A stretch of DNA of 64,000 bases, taken from NCBI RefSeq assembly GCF_026241095.1, contig NZ_JAPFGB010000002.1, forward strand, positions 241,833 through 305,832. The letters run 5' to 3'. Within the stretch, counting starts at the first letter, position 1. Each line of letters starts with the position of its first letter. Positions 41,906 to 50,575 of the stretch are shown here, one piece after another. Both the position numbers and the translations under genes were made by a program. The DNA is from Saccharopolyspora sp. NFXS83 (lineage in GTDB: Bacteria > Actinomycetota > Actinomycetes > Mycobacteriales > Pseudonocardiaceae). The notes under the pieces are model-generated. The model was not told the origin of the DNA. It saw nothing but the letters and a program-made list of their open reading frames with translations, and searched no databases.

Positions 41906-42441
41906 GCGCCGTGCGCGACTACCCGCCGCCACCGGACGTCATCCGCGGCCGGGTGGCCTGGGTGTTCGGCGACGACTTCGACATCGACCTGGTGATCGGC
42001 GTCGAGAACATCAAGTCCTACGACGCGGATTTCCTGCGTGGCAAGGTGATGCGGGCCTACGACCCGGAGTTCGCCGACCGCGTGCGGCCGGGCGACGTGA
42101 TCGTGGGCGGCCGGAACTTCGGCTACGGGCACCCGCACTACCCGCCGATGGTCGCGCTGCGCGACCTGGGCATCGCGGCGGTCCTGGCGGAGTCCTTCTC
42201 CCCCGGCTTCTGGCGCGGCGAGACCTACAACGGCATGCCGCTGCTGACGGTGCCGGGCATCAGCACGGCGGTCGGCACCGGCGACGACGTGGCGGTCGAC
42301 TGGCGGCGGGCGGTGGTCCGCTCCGGCGGCACCGAGCTGCGCGGGGAGCCGCCCAGCGAGCGCGCCCGGCGGGTGATCGAGGCGGGCGGATCGTTGAAGC
42401 TCCTGCTCGCCGAGCACGCCGCCGATTCCCGTCCGCGCTGA
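41902..42441 (+). CDS. Aconitase-superfamily dehydratase, small subunit (LeuD/DmdB-like)
   Basis: 179-residue swivel-domain subunit: GRVAWVFGDDFDIDLVIGVE, PGDVIVGGRNFGYGHPHYPP (the substrate-recognition loop, where LeuD has GxNFGxGSSRE) and LAESFSPGFWRGETYNGMPL. GYGHPHYPP in place of GSSREH shows a specificity different from isopropylmalate isomerase. ATG overlaps the large-subunit stop. It forms a heterodimer with the preceding protein. Confidence 0.8.
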   Translation: MSAVRDYPPPPDVIRGRVAWVFGDDFDIDLVIGVENIKSYDADFLRGKVMRAYDPEFADRVRPGDVIVGGRNFGYGHPHYPPMVALRDLGIAAVLAESFSPGFWRGETYNGMPLLTVPGISTAVGTGDDVAVDWRRAVVRSGGTELRGEPPSERARRVIEAGGSLKLLLAEHAADSRPR

Positions 42442-42524
42442 GCGGTCCCGTCCGCTCGACCGGTTCCGCAGACCACCTCACCGGCGTTCCGCCGACCCGA
42501 TCAACGATGATCAGGAGCTCCACC

Positions 42525-43844
42525 ATGTCCGACACGACCTCACCCGCCGGTGCGGCGACCACGCCCGGGACCAACCCGGCGATGGCCCGGCGAGCCGCCA
42601 TGGCGGGAGGCGTCGGCACGCTGATCGAGTACTACGACTTCAGCGTCTACGCCTTCCTCGCCGTGACGATCGGCCCGCTGTTCTTCCCCAGCGGCCAGCC
42701 CGCCGTGTCCCTGCTGCTCACGCTGGCGGTGTTCGGTTCCGCGTACGTGATGCGGCCGATCGGCGGCTGGTTCTTCGGGCGGCTCGGCGACCGCCGCGGC
42801 CGGCGGCACGCGCTGGTCGTGACGGTCGTGGCGATGGGCGTCTGCTGCGGGCTGCTGGGCCTCCTGCCGACGTATTCCGCGGTCGGGGTGCTCGCACCCG
42901 TGCTGCTGGTGCTGATCCGGCTGGCGCAGGGCTTCTCGGCGGGCGGCGAGATCGGCGGTGCCGCGACCTACGTCGCGGAGTCCGCTCCGCCCCGGCGGCG
43001 CGGGCTGTACGGCTCGGTCACGGCGCTCGGGTCGACCTTCGGCTTCGCCCTGTCGGCGGCGGTCGTGGGCCTGGTCACCACGATGACCACCGACGAGCAG
43101 ATGGCCGCGTGGGGGTGGCGGATCCCGTTCCTGATCTCCATCCCGCTGGCGGTGCTGTGCCTGTGGGTGCGGGTCCGGTTGGAGGACACCGCGGAGTTCG
43201 CGGAGATGGCCGACAAGCAGGAAGTGGTGCGCAGCCCGCTGCTGCAGGTCGTCAAGGAGCGCCCGGGTTCCGTGCTGCGGGTCATCGGCATCGCGATCGC
43301 GATGAACGGCAGCGGCTACATCGGCCTGACCTACTTCAACGTCTACCTGATCAACGACCTCGGGTTCGAGGAGCAGGCGGTGTACTGGACCTCGGCGATC
43401 GGCATCGCGCTCGCCTGCGTGACGTACCCGATCGCCGGTGCGCTCTCGGACCGGTTCGGGCGTCGGCCGGTGCTGATCACCGCCTACGTCGGGTACCTGG
43501 TCATCGCCTGGCCCGCCTTCGCCGTGCTCGGGGCGACGTCGAGCATCGTCGTCGTCGGGCTCGTCTACGTCGTCTACATGTCGTTCAACGGCTTCGCGCA
43601 GGTTCCGGCGTTCCCCCAGTTCACCGAGCTGTTCCCGCGACGCGTGCGCTACACCGGCGTGGCGCTGGGCTTCAACGTCGGCACGATCATCGCCGGGGGC
43701 AGCGCGCCCTACATCGCCGCGCAGCTCGTGCAGAGCACGGGCGACCCGATGGCTCCCGCGTTCTGGGTCATGGGCGTCGCGGTAATCGGTCTCGTGACGG
43801 TGCTGACCATGCGGGAGACCAGCCGCGAACGGCTTCCCGTGTGA
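42525..43844 (+). CDS. MHS-family MFS symporter (dicarboxylate/ketoglutarate-permease-like)
   Basis: 439-residue metabolite:H+ symporter. Helix 1 has GTLIEYYDFSVYAFLAVTIG, the MHS hallmark, followed by VMRPIGGWFFGRLGDRRGRR and GFSAGGEIGGAATYVAESAP. The second-half loop is LSDRFGRRPVL. Relatives import citrate, 2-oxoglutarate, shikimate or proline betaine. Start ATG 42525 has AGGAG 7 nt upstream; an in-frame ATG at 42507 is less likely. Its place in the operon suggests uptake of the di- or tricarboxylic acid degraded by the lyase and dehydratase. Confidence 0.85.
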   Translation: MSDTTSPAGAATTPGTNPAMARRAAMAGGVGTLIEYYDFSVYAFLAVTIGPLFFPSGQPAVSLLLTLAVFGSAYVMRPIGGWFFGRLGDRRGRRHALVVTVVAMGVCCGLLGLLPTYSAVGVLAPVLLVLIRLAQGFSAGGEIGGAATYVAESAPPRRRGLYGSVTALGSTFGFALSAAVVGLVTTMTTDEQMAAWGWRIPFLISIPLAVLCLWVRVRLEDTAEFAEMADKQEVVRSPLLQVVKERPGSVLRVIGIAIAMNGSGYIGLTYFNVYLINDLGFEEQAVYWTSAIGIALACVTYPIAGALSDRFGRRPVLITAYVGYLVIAWPAFAVLGATSSIVVVGLVYVVYMSFNGFAQVPAFPQFTELFPRRVRYTGVALGFNVGTIIAGGSAPYIAAQLVQSTGDPMAPAFWVMGVAVIGLVTVLTMRETSRERLPV

Positions 43845-43899
43845 CCGCGCTTCGGTTGCCGTGGAGGAATTCGGCCGCAGTCCCGAGAGGAGATCGACC

Positions 43900-43983
43900 G
43901 TGCTCGATTCGCGCTGCTCCGCACCTGCGGAGGTCACGTCCGGCCGTCCCGGCGATGTGGTGAACGTTCCGGCAGGGGGCTGA
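43900..43983 (+). CDS. Candidate 27-residue small protein or leader peptide
   Basis: Short frame GTG 43900 to TGA 43983, preceded by GAGAGGAG 7 nt upstream, a better ribosome site than many real genes here. Product begins MLDSRCSAPAEVTSG and ends VVNVPAGG. It fills most of the gap between the symporter and the FAD dehydrogenase, whose GTG at 43985 lies 1 nt after this stop with no ribosome site of its own. Translation of the small frame would therefore carry ribosomes onto the FAD gene. No homologue recognised. Confidence 0.4.
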   Translation: MLDSRCSAPAEVTSGRPGDVVNVPAGG

Positions 43984-43984
43984 C

Positions 43985-45577
43985 GTGGCGGCTGACCGGG
44001 AGGTGGACTTCCTCTGCATCGGTGGTGGGCTCGGCGGTCTCGCCGCGGCGGTGCGGGCGCACGAGCTCGGCGGCGACGTCCTCGTCGTCGAGCGGTCCGA
44101 CGTCGTCGGCGGGGTCGCGGCCTACAGCGGCGGCTTCGTCTGGGTCGGCGGGAATCCGCTGGAGTCACCGCAGGACGACCCGATCGGCGCGGTCGAGTCC
44201 TATTTGGACCACGTCCAAGGCGACCGCCCCGTGGATCGCGCGGCCCGGCGCGACTACCTCCACGACGCCCGGGAGGCGACCGCGTGGTTCGCGGCGGCGG
44301 GCGTGCCGCTGCGGACCATCCCGGGAGCTCCGGACCTCTACTACCCCGCCCCCGGTTCGACGGCTGAGGGGCGGTTGTTCGAGTGCGTCGTGGACGGCCG
44401 GGGGCTCGGCGCCTGGCGAGGGCGCCTGCGGCCGGGGCCGTACTACGACGTGGGCGTCAGCCGCACCGAGCAGTACGCGGATTCGCCGCAGGACGTGCGG
44501 GAGGCGGATCGCCTGACCCACGGGGTCGGGCTCGCCGCCGCCTTCGTCCGGGAGGCGCTGGTGCACCGTGGCGTCGAGTGCCTGCTGGAGTCCAGGGCGT
44601 GCGAGCTGCTGCTCGACGGTGCGACCGTCGTCGGTGCCGTGCTCGACGGGCCGAGCGGGCGAGTCCGGGTCCGGGCCCGCGGCGGCGTGCTGATCGCGGC
44701 GGGCGGGTACGGCGGATCCCCGCAGGGCGCGGAGCTGGAGGACCTGCCGGAACTCGTCGAGAGCGCGCCCCCGGTCGTCGACGGCGACTCGATCGCGCTC
44801 GCCGAGCAGGCGGGGGCGGGCCTGGTCCGGGGCGCCGACCCGTTCTTCAGCGTCGGGCACGGGTTCCCCGGCGAGGTCCACCCCGGCACGGACGTTCCGC
44901 TGGTGCGACCGCTGCTGACGCACCTCGGCTCACCGCATTCGCTGATCGTCAACCGGGACGGGCGCAGGTTCGGCGACGAGAGCTACTACGGCGCGTTGAT
45001 CAGCGCGCTGCGCCGCTTCGACGCCCGGCACCGCCGGTGGGCGAACGTGCCGTGCTGGTTCGTCGTCGACGACGAGTTCCGCTGCCGCTACGGCGTCGGC
45101 CCGCACGCGCCGGGCGAACCGTGGCCGAGCTCGATCCCGCGCGCCCACGACCTCCGCGAGCTGGCCGGACTGATCGGCGTCGATCGAGCGGGGCTGGAGC
45201 GGACCGTCACCGAGTTCAACCGGGCCGCCGACTTCGGGGAGGATCCCGAGTTCGGCCGGGGTTCCCTGCCGTTCGTGCGGCGCACGTACGGCGACGCCGC
45301 CCACGGGCCCAACCCGTGCCTGGGCGCGCTGCGGACACCGCCGTTCCACGCCCTCGAACTGTCCCTGGTCGGGTTCGGCATGGGCACGCTCGGCCTGCGG
45401 ATCGATCGGGACGCCCGCGTGCTCCGGCGCGACGGTTCTCCGGTCGACGGGCTCTACGCGACGGGCAACGCCGCGGCCACCCGCGAACTGCGCGGGTACG
45501 TCACCGGGTTGGCCAACGCCCGCAACTACACCTACGCCTACCGCGCGGCCGGACACGCCTCCGGCCGCCGCGCCTGA
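43985..45577 (+). CDS. FAD-dependent dehydrogenase (fumarate reductase/3-ketosteroid dehydrogenase-like)
   Basis: 530-residue flavoprotein. N-terminal FAD motif FLCIGGGLGGLAAAVRAHEL (residues 9-28), VGGVAAYSGGFVWVGGN, then VLIAAGGYGGSP in the middle. At the C-terminus LDRDARVLRRDGSPVDGLY-type sequence and ATGNAAATRELRGYVTGLAN complete the fold. This group introduces or reduces C=C bonds next to a carbonyl. GTG 43985 depends on the preceding 27-codon frame for ribosomes. Probably the desaturating or reducing step for the organic acid handled by this operon. Confidence 0.75.
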   Translation: MAADREVDFLCIGGGLGGLAAAVRAHELGGDVLVVERSDVVGGVAAYSGGFVWVGGNPLESPQDDPIGAVESYLDHVQGDRPVDRAARRDYLHDAREATAWFAAAGVPLRTIPGAPDLYYPAPGSTAEGRLFECVVDGRGLGAWRGRLRPGPYYDVGVSRTEQYADSPQDVREADRLTHGVGLAAAFVREALVHRGVECLLESRACELLLDGATVVGAVLDGPSGRVRVRARGGVLIAAGGYGGSPQGAELEDLPELVESAPPVVDGDSIALAEQAGAGLVRGADPFFSVGHGFPGEVHPGTDVPLVRPLLTHLGSPHSLIVNRDGRRFGDESYYGALISALRRFDARHRRWANVPCWFVVDDEFRCRYGVGPHAPGEPWPSSIPRAHDLRELAGLIGVDRAGLERTVTEFNRAADFGEDPEFGRGSLPFVRRTYGDAAHGPNPCLGALRTPPFHALELSLVGFGMGTLGLRIDRDARVLRRDGSPVDGLYATGNAAATRELRGYVTGLANARNYTYAYRAAGHASGRRA

Positions 45578-45617
45578 TCCTGAGAGCCTCTATTTGATCT
45601 TGTTTCCCGAGTGAGCT

Positions 45618-45653
45618 GCGTCTTGTCAGCGGCGGAGCCGCTGAGCAGTGACC
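45618..45653. repeat. Dispersed palindromic repeat, copy B
   Basis: TCAGCGGC (45626-45633) and GCCGCTGA (45637-45644) form a perfect 8-bp stem with loop GGA. The surrounding 36 nt match the reverse complement of 51332-51367 with about four differences, including the flanks GTCTTG and GCAGTGACC. The rest of the 262-bp gap before the CoA ligase shows no gene. Confidence 0.6.
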
Positions 45654-45839
45654 AGCCCGAGCAAGAAGACCACCGGCGGGTGCTCAGCGGCTTCCCTCGC
45701 GAGGACGGCGATGCCGCCGTGCACGGCGTACATCAGAAGTCGCGGCCACATCGGATCAGGGGCAGCGAGCAAGCCGCTGAGGTTCCGCCACCCGACCCGC
45801 TACGCGCACCAAGCTCAAAGACAGGATTCGAGGAGCCCC

Positions 45840-47414
45840 ATGGCGATCCGCAGCCCGTACCCCGACGTCGACGTGCCGGACGTCTCGCTGACCGAGTTCT
45901 TGTTCGGAGCGGGACCCGGCCACCACGCCGACGCGACAGCCCTCGTCGACGGTGCGACCGGAACCGCGACGACCTTCGGCGAACTCCACTCCTCGGTGCG
46001 GAACGTCGCGGCCGGGCTGCACGCTCGTGGTGCCCGCGCCGGGGACGTGGTCGGGCTGGTCGGGGCGAACTCGCCGGAATGGGTGCTGGCCTTCCACGCC
46101 GCGCTGCGCGCCAACGCCACCGTGACGACGGCGAACCCGCTCTACACGGCAGGGGAACTGGCGAACCAGTTCGCCGACTCGGGCGCCCGGTTCGTCATCA
46201 CGGCGGCGGCGCTGCGGGACAAGGTGGTGGAGGCCGCGGCGAAAGCCGGGCTCGGCCCGGACTCGGTGTTCACCTTCGAACCCGTCGACGGCCACTCCTG
46301 CCTCGCCGATCTCGCGGCGGAGCGGAGCGCGCCACCCGCGCCGGTCACCGGCGCCGGCGACACGGCGGTGCTGCCGTACTCCTCGGGCACGACCGGCCGG
46401 GCCAAGGGCGTGGTGCTGACCCACCGCAACCTCGTCGCCAACGTCCTGCAGTTCGACCGGATGGTGCCGTCGACCAGGGGCAGCGCTCAGCTGGCCGTGC
46501 TGCCGCTGTTCCACATCTACGGCATGACCGTGCTGATGAACCACTGCCTGCACGCCCGCGCGCCGCTGACCACGATGCCGCGGTTCGACCTCGCCGAGAT
46601 GCTGCGCCTGGTGCGCGAGCACCGGGTCCGCAAGCTCTACGTCGCGCCGCCCACGGTGCTCGCGCTGGCGAAGGACGAGCTCGTCGACTCCTACGACCTG
46701 TCCAGCCTGGAGATCGTCTTCTCCGGCGCCGCGCCGCTGGACGGCGAGCTCGGCAAGGCGCTCACCGACCGGCTGGGGTGCGCCGTCGTGCAGGGCTACG
46801 GGATGACCGAGATGTCCCCGGTGTCGCACGCGGTCCCCGAGGACCGGCTGGACCTCGACCCGGCGAGCTGCGGTTTCCCGCTGCCCGGAGTCGAGTGCCG
46901 CTTGGTGGACTCGGCGACGGGCGCGGACGTCGGCCCCGGCGAGCGCGGTGAGCTGTGGGTGCGGGGCCCGAACGTCATGTCCGGGTACCTGAACAACGCC
47001 GCGGCCACCGCGGACACCCTCGACTCGGACGGCTACCTGCACACCGGGGACGTCGCGACGGTGACCGCCGAAGGCGTGCTCACGATCGTCGACCGGGTCA
47101 AAGAACTGATCAAGTACAAGGGCTACCAGGTTCCTCCCGCCGAACTGGAGGCGTTGCTGCTCACCAACCCGTCCATCGACGACGCGGCGGTGATCGGCAT
47201 CCGCGACGAACACGGCGAGGAGGTGCCGAAGGCCTTCGTCGTCCGGCGTGCCGGGAGCACGTTGACGGTCGACGAGGTGATCGCTTACGTGGCCGAGCGG
47301 ATCGCGCCGCACAAGAAGGTCCGCGCGGTCGAATTCACCGGCACCATCCCCAAATCGGCGTCCGGGAAGATCCTCCGCAACCAGCTGCGCCGTCCGCCCC
47401 AGGAGCAGGCGTGA
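45840..47414 (+). CDS. Acyl/aryl-CoA ligase (4-coumarate-CoA-ligase-like)
   Basis: 524-residue ANL-superfamily adenylating enzyme. Core motifs: PYSSGTTGRAKGVVLTHRNL (P-loop A3), QGYGMTEMSP (A5), GYLHTGDVATV (A7), VDRVKELIKYKGYQVPPAEL (A8) and the catalytic Lys in PKSASGKILRNQL (A10). The overall resemblance is to plant/actinobacterial 4-coumarate-CoA ligases. GAGGAG precedes ATG 45840. It is read in the same direction as the FAD dehydrogenase, but a 262-bp gap with a palindromic repeat lies between, so it may be a separate transcript. Confidence 0.85.
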   Translation: MAIRSPYPDVDVPDVSLTEFLFGAGPGHHADATALVDGATGTATTFGELHSSVRNVAAGLHARGARAGDVVGLVGANSPEWVLAFHAALRANATVTTANPLYTAGELANQFADSGARFVITAAALRDKVVEAAAKAGLGPDSVFTFEPVDGHSCLADLAAERSAPPAPVTGAGDTAVLPYSSGTTGRAKGVVLTHRNLVANVLQFDRMVPSTRGSAQLAVLPLFHIYGMTVLMNHCLHARAPLTTMPRFDLAEMLRLVREHRVRKLYVAPPTVLALAKDELVDSYDLSSLEIVFSGAAPLDGELGKALTDRLGCAVVQGYGMTEMSPVSHAVPEDRLDLDPASCGFPLPGVECRLVDSATGADVGPGERGELWVRGPNVMSGYLNNAAATADTLDSDGYLHTGDVATVTAEGVLTIVDRVKELIKYKGYQVPPAELEALLLTNPSIDDAAVIGIRDEHGEEVPKAFVVRRAGSTLTVDEVIAYVAERIAPHKKVRAVEFTGTIPKSASGKILRNQLRRPPQEQA

Positions 47415-47451
47415 GCGGGTTCCACGCGCGAGTGTCCTGACCGCTCGGCGG

Positions 47452-47482
47452 CCCGGCCGATCGCGGGAGGCGACCGGCCGGG
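47452..47482. terminator. Hairpin between convergent genes
   Basis: CCCGGCCG (47452-47459) pairs with CGGCCGGG (47475-47482) around 15 nt, 37 bp after the CoA ligase stop and 15 bp before the convergent peptidase stop. Confidence 0.5.
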
Positions 47483-47497
47483 TGCGTTCGGTGGTGC

Positions 47498-48967
47498 TCA
47501 GCGTGATTCCGGCGCGCAAGAGGAGTCCCGCTCCGGTCGCGCGCCCGTGGTCAGGAAGTCCGTCACCGCGTCGTTGGCGCACTGGTTCGCGCCGACCACG
47601 TAGACGCCGTGACCGCCCTCGTCCACCGAGACCATCCGGGCGCGGTCGCCGAGCGCCGAACGCAGCTCTCGGGCGCCCGCCATCGGAGTGCCCGGATCGC
47701 GTTCGTTCTGCACCAGGAGGACGTTCGACGGGCCGCGGTCTGTGATCCGCACCTTCGGCTCCGCCGGGTCCGCCCAGAACGCGCAGGGCGAGATGTTCGC
47801 CGAGGCCGCGCCGAGCTTCGGGTACCGCTCCCGGTCGGCCTCGACGTCCCGCTGGTAGCTCTCCACCGAGCGCGGCCAGGCCGAGTCGCCGCAGATGACG
47901 GCGAACCGGGACGCGGGGACGTTGTCGCTCGCGGGCGGCTCGCTGCCCGGCAGTTCCGGGTCCTCTCCCTCGTCCAGCGCCTGCCACGCCTTCGCCAAGG
48001 GCTCCAGGTCCGCGCTGTAGAGCAGGCTGAACGTCAGACCGCGGAAGACCGTCCCGTTGTAGGCCGCGACCGGTTCCCGGTCCAGCCGGTCGGCGAGCTC
48101 GTCGAACTTCGCCGTCACCTCGTCCGGAGTCGTGCCCAGGCCGTAATCCGGGCGCGCCGCCGCGAACCTCGCGAAGTCCGGGAAACGTTCCTCCATGCCG
48201 CGGCCGAAGGCGCGCATCGCCCCGATGTCGTAGCCGTTCGGCCCGAGGTTGCTGTCGAGGACGACCCGGTCGCTGCGCTCCGGGAACATCGTGGTGTAAA
48301 CCGCACCCAGGTAGCTCCCGTAGGAAGCGCCGAGGTACGACGCCGTGGACTCGCCGAGCGCCTCGCGGATCGCGTCCATGTCGCGCGCGGTGTTCGCCGT
48401 GGTGATGAACGGCAGGGTCGATCCGGTCGCGGAGTTCGCGCACTGCTCGGCTTCCGCCTTCGAGACCTCGGCCTGCCGCACCACGTCGGCCGAGTCGTGC
48501 GCGTACGGCAGGTTGCCGATCGCGATTTGCTCCGGTGTCAGATCGCACGTCACCGGCGCGCTGTGGCCGACGCCGCGCGGGTCGAACCCGATCACGTCGT
48601 ACTGGTCCCGCACGCTCGGCGGCAGCGGCTTCGGCAGCACGGACTCGGTCAGCAGCTGCGGGTAGTCCAGTCCCCCGCCGCCGGGACCGCCCGGGTTCGT
48701 CAGCAGGACGCCGCGCCGCTGCTCCGGGTTCTTGCTCGGCAGGCGCGACACCGCGATCTCGACCTTGCGACCGCCGGGGTCCTGGTAGTCCAGGGGCACC
48801 CGCAGCGTCGTGCACTCCAGGTCCGGCGTGGGCACCGGAGTCGTCGGGCACGGCCCCCAGTTCAGCTCGTCGGTGGCCGTCGAGGCCGCGGACACCGTCG
48901 GCACCACCGCAGTGGCGGCAGCGGCGACGGCGGCCCCGGACGCCATCCACAGCAGGAACTTCCGCAT
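47498..48967 (-). CDS. Secreted TAP-like alpha/beta-hydrolase (tripeptidyl aminopeptidase family)
   Basis: 489-residue exported serine hydrolase of the S33/TAP family. Signal peptide about residues 1-27 (KFLLWMASGAAVAAAATAVV). Catalytic Ser in YLGASYGSYLGAVY, Asp in QNERDPGTPMAG, His in DEGGHGVYVVG. LLTNPGGPGGGGLDY forms the oxyanion-hole loop, and the TAP C-terminal domain carries paired Cys. Expected to release N-terminal tripeptides or process secreted propeptides outside the cell. ATG 48967 has GAGGAAG 5 nt upstream; longer frames upstream lack a signal peptide start. Confidence 0.85.
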   Translation of the reverse strand: MRKFLLWMASGAAVAAAATAVVPTVSAASTATDELNWGPCPTTPVPTPDLECTTLRVPLDYQDPGGRKVEIAVSRLPSKNPEQRRGVLLTNPGGPGGGGLDYPQLLTESVLPKPLPPSVRDQYDVIGFDPRGVGHSAPVTCDLTPEQIAIGNLPYAHDSADVVRQAEVSKAEAEQCANSATGSTLPFITTANTARDMDAIREALGESTASYLGASYGSYLGAVYTTMFPERSDRVVLDSNLGPNGYDIGAMRAFGRGMEERFPDFARFAAARPDYGLGTTPDEVTAKFDELADRLDREPVAAYNGTVFRGLTFSLLYSADLEPLAKAWQALDEGEDPELPGSEPPASDNVPASRFAVICGDSAWPRSVESYQRDVEADRERYPKLGAASANISPCAFWADPAEPKVRITDRGPSNVLLVQNERDPGTPMAGARELRSALGDRARMVSVDEGGHGVYVVGANQCANDAVTDFLTTGARPERDSSCAPESR

Positions 48968-49429
48968 CGGGCTTCCTCTTCTCCGCGTTCGTCCGGCCGC
49001 CGGTCGGCGGCGGATCCGGTGGACCGGGCGGGTCGTCACGGCGACGACGCCCACTGCGGTTCGGGCGAACCCGCCGGCTGGACCCCCGCCGCGCCGGGCC
49101 GCTCGGTCCTGCGCTGAGCCGCCGGGGAACCGGTGTTCGGGCGAGGCGAGTCGCTCGCTCCCGGAGGTCGCGTTCCGGGCGGCGAAGACCGGCGGAGCGG
49201 CGACCGGGTTTCGGGAAGATCACCGCGAGCGATGCCCGTGCAGGCGGCGACGACGATCGGAATCGTTGGCATGCACCGATTCCAGCGGGATCGGTGCTCG
49301 TCCGGTAGTGCGGTCGCGTCACCAGTGGACCGTGACGTTCCCGACCCCGAGACCTGACGTGGTGTCACTGGTGGCCGCCGGATCAGTGCGGCATGCTCGG
49401 GAAGAACCGCTGCCCGAACCCGGAGGACC
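48968..49429. promoter_or_regulatory. Divergent intergenic region with inverted repeat
   Basis: 462 bp between the secreted peptidase and the sensor kinase. CACCAGTG (49320-49327) and CACTGGTG (49366-49373) are a perfect 8-bp inverted repeat with a 38-nt spacer, 57 bp before the kinase start; it may bind the response regulator encoded next to it. No gene is supportable in the rest. Confidence 0.3.
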
Positions 49430-50575
49430 GTGACGGACATCTGGCCCGTGGCCCGCCCGAGATGGTCCGGCGGCGCCCTGCAGGAGCGGCTGCGCACGCT
49501 CAACCTGATCACGACGGTCCCGCCCGTCGCCCTCGCCGGCGTGGCGTCGCTGGTGCTCACCTCGGACTCGTGGGTGCACGTCGTCATCCAGGCCGTGGGG
49601 GTCGCGGCGGCGGTCGCGACCGCCGAACGCTGGACGGCGGGCGACTTCCTCCGCGTGGCCCGGCCCTGCCTGGTCGTGACCGCGGTGATGTGGCTGGCCG
49701 GGGCGTTGACCGACGCCAAGGGCGCGGCCTTCGGAGTGTGCATCGTCGCGGCATTCCTGATCCCGCCGCTGCAGCGACACCGGTTCGCGGCACTGACCGG
49801 GTTGACCGTCTTCGTCGCCGCGCTGGGCGCCGCGAACCTGCTCGTCTTCGGCGACGACACGCCGTACCGGCTCTTCCAGTACGTCGCTGTGCCCGCGCTG
49901 ACCCTGCCGGTGGGGACCGCTTTCGTGTTCCTCAACCAGCGGTTCTACGACCTGATCGCCGAGCTGGAGCGGTCGCGGGAGCGCGACGCCGAACTGGCCG
50001 TGATGCGGGAGCGCATGCGGTTCGCCGGGGACCTGCACGACATCCAGGGCCACACCCTGCACGTGGTGAAGCTGAAGGTCGCGCTCGCCGAGAAGTTGCT
50101 GGACGCCGACACCGGCCGGGCGCGGGAGGAACTGCGGGAGGTGCACGCACTGGTCGGCGACACCATCGTGCAGACCAAGGAACTAGCCCACGCCCAGCGG
50201 CGGCTGAACCTGTCCGCGGAGCTGGAGAACGCGAAGAACCTCTTCGAGGCGGCGGGGATCCGGGTGCGCGTCGATCGCGAAGGCGACGCGCACCCGCGCA
50301 CCGGCGAACTGCTCGGCCAGGTCCTGCGCGAGACCACGACGAACATCCTGCGCCACGCCCAGGCAGGCCGGGTCGAGATCACGCTGGCGGCCTCCGGGAT
50401 CACCATCGTCAACGACGGCGCGCCGGAGTCGGGGCCGCCGGAGCTGAGCGGGCTCGCCGCGCTGCGGGAGCGCTTGGCCGACCACGGCGGCGAGCTGGAG
50501 GTGTCGCGGCGGGGCGGCCGTTTCCGCACCGCGGCGACCTTCCGCGACCTGCCGGACCGGGAGGAGAGCCGATGA
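49430..50575 (+). CDS. Sensor histidine kinase, DesK/NarX-type (HisKA_3)
   Basis: 381-residue membrane sensor. About five hydrophobic segments fill residues 25-170 (for example TVPPVALAGVASLVLT, LVVTAVMWLAGALT and VAVPALTLPVGTAFVF). A coiled-coil linker ELERSRERDAELAVMRERMR leads to the dimerisation domain with phosphoacceptor H203 in GDLHDIQGHTLHVV, then an ATPase domain with N-box ETTTNILRHAQA and LSGLAALRERLADHGGEL. The DLHDxxGHxL box identifies the DesK-like class. GTG 49430 has GGAGGA. Its stop overlaps the response regulator start. Signal unknown. Confidence 0.9.
   Translation: MTDIWPVARPRWSGGALQERLRTLNLITTVPPVALAGVASLVLTSDSWVHVVIQAVGVAAAVATAERWTAGDFLRVARPCLVVTAVMWLAGALTDAKGAAFGVCIVAAFLIPPLQRHRFAALTGLTVFVAALGAANLLVFGDDTPYRLFQYVAVPALTLPVGTAFVFLNQRFYDLIAELERSRERDAELAVMRERMRFAGDLHDIQGHTLHVVKLKVALAEKLLDADTGRAREELREVHALVGDTIVQTKELAHAQRRLNLSAELENAKNLFEAAGIRVRVDREGDAHPRTGELLGQVLRETTTNILRHAQAGRVEITLAASGITIVNDGAPESGPPELSGLAALRERLADHGGELEVSRRGGRFRTAATFRDLPDREESR

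Noticed and set aside
47498-47600. Possible tRNA or rRNA-like structures in convergent gaps
   Set aside because: Hairpins found are simple terminators; no cloverleaf or conserved TPsiC sequence (GTTCRANNC context) could be assembled anywhere in the window.
45756-49322. 1188-codon minus-strand open frame opposite the CoA ligase and across the peptidase
   Set aside because: Low-complexity Arg/Gly-rich translation; the CoA ligase and TAP-like peptidase explain the DNA on their own frames.
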